A stretch of DNA of 64,000 nucleotides from Pedobacter sp. (GTDB lineage Bacteria; Bacteroidota; Bacteroidia; Sphingobacteriales; Sphingobacteriaceae): assembly GCA_014378705.1 (NCBI GenBank), contig JACMND010000189.1, positions 1-64,000 of the forward strand, in the 5' to 3' direction. Shown piece by piece: positions 58,575 to 64,000 of this stretch (positions are counted from its first letter, which is position 1; every line of letters starts with the position of its first letter). A model generated the notes under the pieces. The model was not told where the DNA came from and made no database searches. It saw only the letters and a program-made list of their open reading frames with translations. The position numbers and the translations under genes are program-made.

Positions 58575-59210
58575 TTACCTGATCTGGTTGTACATCTCCC
58601 GGAAAGCTTCGCCTGGATCATCAGAAAGGTTAATGGCAGCGGAAACCGCAACTCCATAAACGCCTGTTTCCATTAAAAACTTTACATCGGTTGTTTTAAT
58701 TCCTCCAACTGCCAACAACGGAAGATCAATATGCTCGTCCATCATTTGAGAAATGAGCTTTTTATATCCTTCCAGTCCGACTAACGGATAATTATTAGGT
58801 TTGGTTCGTGTAATGGAAAAAGGTCCGCAACCTGCATAATCCACAACACCTGTGTTGTAAACCCTTTTTATATCGTCCATCGAATTTGCCGAAGCACCAA
58901 GGGTTTTTTCATCTGTAATGAGATTTCTTACTGCTTTAAAATCTGCCTCCATATTTTCAAGATGAATTCCTTGTACGTCTACCTGATTTAGCAAATGATA
59001 GTGATCAGTTAAAATAAGGGTTGCTCCCCAGTCGTCGCAAATAGCCGCAACCTGATTAATTTCCTCAATCATTTCCTGATCTGTTTTGCTAAAACAACGG
59101 TATTGAATCCAGTTTGCCCCGGCTTCACAGGCTATCTGAGCTTGTTTGACATGACTGCGATTGGAATGGTCCTGAGTTAAATAGTGAAACCTGGAAATAA
59201 ATTTTTTCAT
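58575..59210 (-). CDS. thiE: Thiamine phosphate synthase (ThiE/TenI family)
   Basis: GANWIQYRCFSKT; LILTDHYHLLNQVDVQGIHLE; GPFSITRTKPN; LLAVGGIKTTDVKFLMETGVYGVAVSAAI; start set at 59210 (MKKFISRF). Confidence 0.88.
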   Translation of the reverse strand: MKKFISRFHYLTQDHSNRSHVKQAQIACEAGANWIQYRCFSKTDQEMIEEINQVAAICDDWGATLILTDHYHLLNQVDVQGIHLENMEADFKAVRNLITDEKTLGASANSMDDIKRVYNTGVVDYAGCGPFSITRTKPNNYPLVGLEGYKKLISQMMDEHIDLPLLAVGGIKTTDVKFLMETGVYGVAVSAAINLSDDPGEAFREMYNQIR

Positions 59211-59470
59211 GAGAAAGAATTGGGTAATGCGTATTGCGTTAAAGCGAACAAGGATGTTACATAGATTCATAAAATAAAGGATGGTCTAAAACGATGAACT
59301 AAGTTAAAATAAATCTGATTGAAGTGGAAAGCCGATGCGGGCCTTTACCGGGAAAGCTTGGAACTGAAAACAGATCTGTAATAACCAAATGGCATCAATC
59401 CTTGCTTTACTAATTCTATGTAATCCTTGCCTTTCAACTTTATTCAAATCAATCAACAGCCAAACCAGCC

Positions 59471-61111
59471 CTACCTTAAAGCCGTAGCAATGGGCCTCCC
59501 AATGCAGCCGTTTGGCATCTGTATTTTCAACAATGACGCCAGAGTGGCGGCAATATCAATCATGCCGGTTGCCTCATAAGTTTTGCCCGGCTTAATTCCC
59601 CATCCCATAAAAATCAATGGAATATGGGCATCGTATGGGTTCCATGATCCATGTGTTGAGCCGGTTGAGCCGTAACCGCTATAATAGCCTGGTTTTAAAA
59701 TAATCTGGATAACTCCGCTTCGCTCCCGGTTGTAAGCGTTAACGATTTTTTCTTTCAGTATATCCGGTATAGCGGCAGATTTTATTTGATTTATGTCCAC
59801 AGCGAAGGCAACATCGGGCTGTGCCAGTAAATAATTTATAGATAATTCCCGTATTTCTGTTTCTTTAATTTTTTCTGAAGTGATCAGCCGGTTGTTAAAA
59901 CTTACCTGGTAATTGACTAAACTTAAGACCAAATTTTTTGCCTTAAATTCTTTTTCAAGAACTGCATTCAGGTTTTTTAACGTCTCGCTGGCAGACCATA
60001 AACCTGCCGGAATTTTATTATCTACTAAAAATCTAGGGTTATGAGCAACACCATGATCGGCGGTCAAAAAGGTAGTGTAATTTCCTTTGCCAAGTTTCTG
60101 ATCCAAATAATTCAAAAAATCAGCTATGTCGCGGTCCAGGCGAAGGTAAGTGTCTTCAACTTCAACAGAATTTGGTCCGAACATATGCCCGATGTAATCC
60201 GGTGATGAAAAACTAACCGCCAGGAAATCGGTTACCCCGTTTCCACCCATATTTTCATTTTCTATCACATTCTTGGCCATATCCAGGGTAATGGAATTGC
60301 CGTAAGGCGTATTGCGTATAACCCCGACTCCTTTTTCTATCATTGCTGAAGTTTTAACGGGCAACGTACTGGTTGCAGATCCAGTAAATTTTCCTTCGTA
60401 GGGATTGTTATCCGCCGAACTTTGGATATAGGTATTAATGGGATAAAGTGTATTCCAATCTTGTTTAAGGTAATTCAATGGAAGGTTTGAATCATTTAAT
60501 TTTTTAACCCAGGCCGGTAATTCCTTCATATAATAGGTGGAAGTGATCCAGCCGCCGCTCGCATCGTCAAACCAGTAGGCTGCGTTGGCTGTATGGCCCG
60601 CGGGTAAAATCGCACCGCGATCTTTAAGGGAAATACCGACCACTTTAGATTTGAAATTAGTTGCCAGCTTCAGTTCATCAGTAATGGTTGTGGTAAATAA
60701 ATTACGGGGAGACATTTTCCCGGCCGCAGAAGTGCTTCCAACCGTTTGTACCGTACTGTCTTCTGTACAATACATGGTTTTTCCGGTTTCCTGGATAATA
60801 AAGTCGTTGCCGGAAATGCCATGAAAAGAGGGAACGGAACCGGTGTAAACCGTTGCATGACCAATGCCGGTAACTGTTGTTGCATAATCAATGTTGGTGT
60901 TTTCGGCAGAGAAACCTTCTTTCATCATCCTTTTAAATCCTCCTGCCTGGTAGCGGTCGTAGTAGCGGTACAAGAAATCCCAGCGCATCTGGTCAACCAT
61001 AATCCCAACAACCAGTTTAGGGCGGGCAAGGGCTGTAGCAGCAGGTTTATTTTTTTGAGCCGATAGAATTAACGGAATGAATAAAAAAATTAGCAAGCAT
61101 TTCAACTTCAT
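59471..61111 (-). CDS. Secreted PafA-like alkaline phosphatase (type I phosphodiesterase/nucleotide pyrophosphatase superfamily)
   Basis: LVVGIMVDQMRWDFLYRYYDRY; ANTNIDYATTVTGIGHATVYTGSVPSFHGI; FLTADHGVAHNPRF; STHGSWNPYDAHIPLIFMGWGI. Confidence 0.9.
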   Translation of the reverse strand: MKLKCLLIFLFIPLILSAQKNKPAATALARPKLVVGIMVDQMRWDFLYRYYDRYQAGGFKRMMKEGFSAENTNIDYATTVTGIGHATVYTGSVPSFHGISGNDFIIQETGKTMYCTEDSTVQTVGSTSAAGKMSPRNLFTTTITDELKLATNFKSKVVGISLKDRGAILPAGHTANAAYWFDDASGGWITSTYYMKELPAWVKKLNDSNLPLNYLKQDWNTLYPINTYIQSSADNNPYEGKFTGSATSTLPVKTSAMIEKGVGVIRNTPYGNSITLDMAKNVIENENMGGNGVTDFLAVSFSSPDYIGHMFGPNSVEVEDTYLRLDRDIADFLNYLDQKLGKGNYTTFLTADHGVAHNPRFLVDNKIPAGLWSASETLKNLNAVLEKEFKAKNLVLSLVNYQVSFNNRLITSEKIKETEIRELSINYLLAQPDVAFAVDINQIKSAAIPDILKEKIVNAYNRERSGVIQIILKPGYYSGYGSTGSTHGSWNPYDAHIPLIFMGWGIKPGKTYEATGMIDIAATLASLLKIQMPNGCIGRPIATALR

Positions 61112-61227
61112 ATTTAGGGTATTAAATTCAGCTAATATCGGGATTGGGATTTTACTAGCATGTGATGTTTATGTTATTTAAAACACCTCACATTGATTAA
61201 TCCCGTAAAATTTGGCTTCTATGTCAA

Positions 61228-63597
61228 TTAAAATTTAAAACTTACCCCCAACAAAAAGTTTTGTTTTGCCTGCGGATAATAAAAATTTTCTGTAGTGGGT
61301 ATTGCTTCATAAACGTAACTAAAAGTGTACCCGTTGGTTTCATATAATTCGCCGAAAATATTGTTAGCCAACAGGGTTAACCCTATGTTTTTAATTCTTT
61401 TAAATCCCATATTATAGCTTAAACGCAGATCGTTCACAAAAAAAGAGTTGATGCTGCGGTTGTCGTTTGAGGTATTATCCAGATATTGTTTACTTACATA
61501 TTTACTTAAAAATGCAATTTCAGCACTTGGATGAGGTTTAAAACTTAATTCGCTTGAGCCAATAAATGCAGGCGAAAAAGCGATATCTGTACCGATATAA
61601 TCCTTCCTGATCTGGGTTCCATTATCATAATCATCTACAAATTCAGAAAAATTTTTAATCTTATTACGGCTCAAAGCAGCGGTTGTGCCCCATGCCCACT
61701 GGCTGCTTATCTGCCATTTTCCATCAAGCTCCATTCCCAAGCGATAACTATCCGGAACGTTTTGGCGGATATACTCGCCAACATCATTAACCTTGCCGGT
61801 AAGCACGAGCTGATCTCTGTAAAACATAGCAAAGCCGTTTATTCCTGCACTAAAATTTTGGCTTCCCATACGGTAACCCGCTTCTATATTTTTAAGGTTT
61901 TCAGCTTTTGCTGGTGTTAATACCGTAGCATTTACATAATCGTCCCGGTTTGGCTCCTTATTAGCAACTGCGAAAGATGCATACAGGTTATTGCCCCTAT
62001 TTAACTGATAGCTTAAACCAAATTTCGGGTTAAAAAAATCCAACTGATCAATAACGTTTAAATTTGCCCGGTTTTTATCTGTTCCTCTAATTTTATAATC
62101 CAGGCGCCGATATTGTAAATCGGCAAACAAATTAGCCTTGCCGAGCTGGTAGGATGCTTTACCGAAAATATTGAAATCGGTTTTAAATCCAGTCCCATTA
62201 TAATAGCGCTGGCGAACCGTGCTGGTTGATGCATATTGCGCCCAAATCACTTCGCCGAAATGATTCCCTTCATATTCATTATAAGCTCCGCCTAACGTAA
62301 AGTTTAAAATCGTTGAAGGTGTATAGATCAGGGAGTAGGTAGCCCCGTAAAAATTATTGTTTAGCCAGCGGCGGCGAATTAAATTACTATTGCTAATAAT
62401 TTCGGCACCAATAATAACCGGTTGTATCCCATATTTTGAAAGCGACTGATCATCTTTGTATTCCTCGTAATATCCTCGTCCGTAAGTGTAATGTAAAGCT
62501 CCATTTACGGCTAACTGATTTGAAAAAGAGTGTGAATACAATAGTTGGTAATGATCCTGAGTGTAATTGTCTGTCTGATCATCATATGTAAAACCATTAA
62601 ATGTACGGTTGCTTTGTAACAGGTTTTGCGGCACACCGTTCCACGCCTGGTAGGTTTTTTCGGTACCCGAAAATACATTAGCACGCAAGAGACTATTTTT
62701 TCCGTAATAAGCCCCGCTTAAAAAGTAAGATCTTAATCCGGATGAAGCCCGGTCAATATAGCCGTCAGATTTGATACGTGACAAGCGGCCATCAAAACTA
62801 AATTTGTTATTGATCGTGCCCGTTCCTAAATTGACAGTATTTTTAATGGTGTTAAAAGATCCTAACGTGTTGTTCAGTTCCGCATAAGCAGAATCCCGCC
62901 GGGTAGTAGTTTGTATATTTATACTGGCACCAAAAGCTCCGGCGCCGTTGGTTGAAGTGCCCACGCCCCGTTGTATTTGTATGTTATCTACAGAAGAGGC
63001 CAAATCCGGCAAATCAACTAAATAAGTTCCCTGACTTTCTGAATCATTGTATGGGATGCCGTTTAGGGTTACATTAATCCGGGTGGGGTCACTTCCGCGG
63101 ATGCGGATACCGGTATAACCAACACCTGCCCCGGCATCTGAAGTAACCACAGTCGAAGGCGTTCGGTTAAGTAAAAATGGCAAATCCTGGCCTAAATTGT
63201 TCTTTTCAAGTTCCGCCTTGTTAATATTCTGGTACGTACTGGCCGAATTTGCTGAAGCACGGGTAGCGACAACAATTACTTCATCAGTTAGCGTGCTTGT
63301 TTGTTCTAATGCGATCTCAACACGTTCATTCTGATTAACCTTTAAAGTTTTTTCCAATGTTTTATAGCCCAAAAAAGAGATTCGGAGCACGTACGATCCG
63401 GTTTTGAGGTTGCGGAAACTAAAATTTCCATCTGTGTTAGTTTGAATGCTGTAAAGCGAGTTGTTTAAATTAACGCTGGCTGCGGCCAGTGCGGTGCCCG
63501 AACTTTTGTCGGTAATTTTTCCATTAACGGTAAATTGTGCCATAACAAGTGATGGCAGCATCGTAACCACGAGGGTAATCTTTAAAAAAAATTTCAT
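61228..63597 (-). CDS. TonB-dependent receptor with CarboxypepD_reg-like domain, predicted thiamine-regulated
   Basis: FTVNGKITDKSSGTALAAASVNLNN; plug VGYTGIRIRGSDPTRINVTLNGIPYNDSESQGTYLVDLPDLASSVDNIQIQRGVGTSTNGAGAFGASINIQT; C-terminal F (FLLGVSFKF); TPP riboswitch upstream. Confidence 0.93.
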   Translation of the reverse strand: MKFFLKITLVVTMLPSLVMAQFTVNGKITDKSSGTALAAASVNLNNSLYSIQTNTDGNFSFRNLKTGSYVLRISFLGYKTLEKTLKVNQNERVEIALEQTSTLTDEVIVVATRASANSASTYQNINKAELEKNNLGQDLPFLLNRTPSTVVTSDAGAGVGYTGIRIRGSDPTRINVTLNGIPYNDSESQGTYLVDLPDLASSVDNIQIQRGVGTSTNGAGAFGASINIQTTTRRDSAYAELNNTLGSFNTIKNTVNLGTGTINNKFSFDGRLSRIKSDGYIDRASSGLRSYFLSGAYYGKNSLLRANVFSGTEKTYQAWNGVPQNLLQSNRTFNGFTYDDQTDNYTQDHYQLLYSHSFSNQLAVNGALHYTYGRGYYEEYKDDQSLSKYGIQPVIIGAEIISNSNLIRRRWLNNNFYGATYSLIYTPSTILNFTLGGAYNEYEGNHFGEVIWAQYASTSTVRQRYYNGTGFKTDFNIFGKASYQLGKANLFADLQYRRLDYKIRGTDKNRANLNVIDQLDFFNPKFGLSYQLNRGNNLYASFAVANKEPNRDDYVNATVLTPAKAENLKNIEAGYRMGSQNFSAGINGFAMFYRDQLVLTGKVNDVGEYIRQNVPDSYRLGMELDGKWQISSQWAWGTTAALSRNKIKNFSEFVDDYDNGTQIRKDYIGTDIAFSPAFIGSSELSFKPHPSAEIAFLSKYVSKQYLDNTSNDNRSINSFFVNDLRLSYNMGFKRIKNIGLTLLANNIFGELYETNGYTFSYVYEAIPTTENFYYPQAKQNFLLGVSFKF

Positions 63598-63662
63598 TTA
63601 TTATTATAAATAATTTAGTTAAACATCCTGCACTAAGGGGTTATATGCAGATAATTAACTTT

Positions 63663-63846
63663 TACCTTCCCTACGCCGGCATTATCCGGATCAGGTGCTC
63701 TTAAAAGGTTGAGGATTTCAAGGTTGAAAGTTGAAGCATGTTATTGCTTTTTACCTTTTTCCTTTTTGCCTTCTGCCTTTTTAGATGGGTATGTTCTCAG
63801 CCTGTTTTTATGTTTGATTTCACAAACAAGGCACCCCTTATTGATA
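63663..63846 (-). promoter_or_regulatory. TPP riboswitch (THI element) with a long P3-side insertion
   Basis: Minus strand reads ATAAGGGGTGCC...GGCTGAGAacATACCCatct-[insert]-gagcACCTGATCCGGATAATGCCGGCGTAGGGAAGG, matching THI-box conserved blocks; upstream of TonB receptor. Confidence 0.95.
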
Positions 63847-64000
63847 AGGCAAATATAGAATTTTAAGTAATACTTCTGTTTGGCTAAATTTAAAATAGAT
63901 CAACAGCAGTTTCAAAACCAAACAAATTACAAAGCAACTGGAATCTGAAGAGGGGAGCTAATTCGAATTTCTTACTTAAATAGATCAGTATTAATTGCAT

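Noticed and set aside
1-64000. Searched by eye for CRISPR arrays, retrons/DGRs, restriction-modification, toxin-antitoxin, prophage and IS transposases
   Set aside because: No spaced direct-repeat array, reverse transcriptase, nuclease/methylase pair or transposase-like ORF seen in the track.

Overview
Chromosomal window from a Bacteroidetes genome, most likely Sphingobacteriaceae-like. This rests on gene content, Bacteroidetes-type TTTG/TAnnTTTG promoters and the arg operon layout. Main blocks: (1) a glycosyltransferase/ABC-exporter cluster (1-7.1 kb) with a stray meaB; (2) housekeeping genes including ompA, ridA, rarD-like, recG, MFS, DUF885 and ABC; (3) a ribosomal/translation block rplM-rpsI-rpsB-tsf-nagA-pyrH-frr on the minus strand; (4) a GMC oxidoreductase/gluconate-dehydrogenase-subunit-3 pair bracketed by perfect palindromes; (5) a Bacteroidetes arginine operon (GNAT-argG-argC-[S23 four-helix-bundle ORF]-argD-argF'-argB-proC-argE-GNAT-argH); (6) hutH, YceI/DUF5777/Rieske-like genes and secreted proteases; (7) a thiamine locus (TonB receptor behind a TPP riboswitch, PafA-like phosphatase, thiE, putative TPK). 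The most interesting non-coding signals are: a roughly 77-bp imperfect-palindrome repeat in two inverted copies (685-761 and 39218-39295) with a compensatory change in its central hairpin; several elements built from short iterated words (between rpsB and tsf, inside argC, flanking the S23 ORF, and inside the P3 arm of the TPP riboswitch); and an ArgF' with Ala at the residue-90 specificity position. No CRISPR array, prophage, rRNA, convincing tRNA or classical transposase was found. All calls come from reading the sequence and the ORF track; no searches were run.
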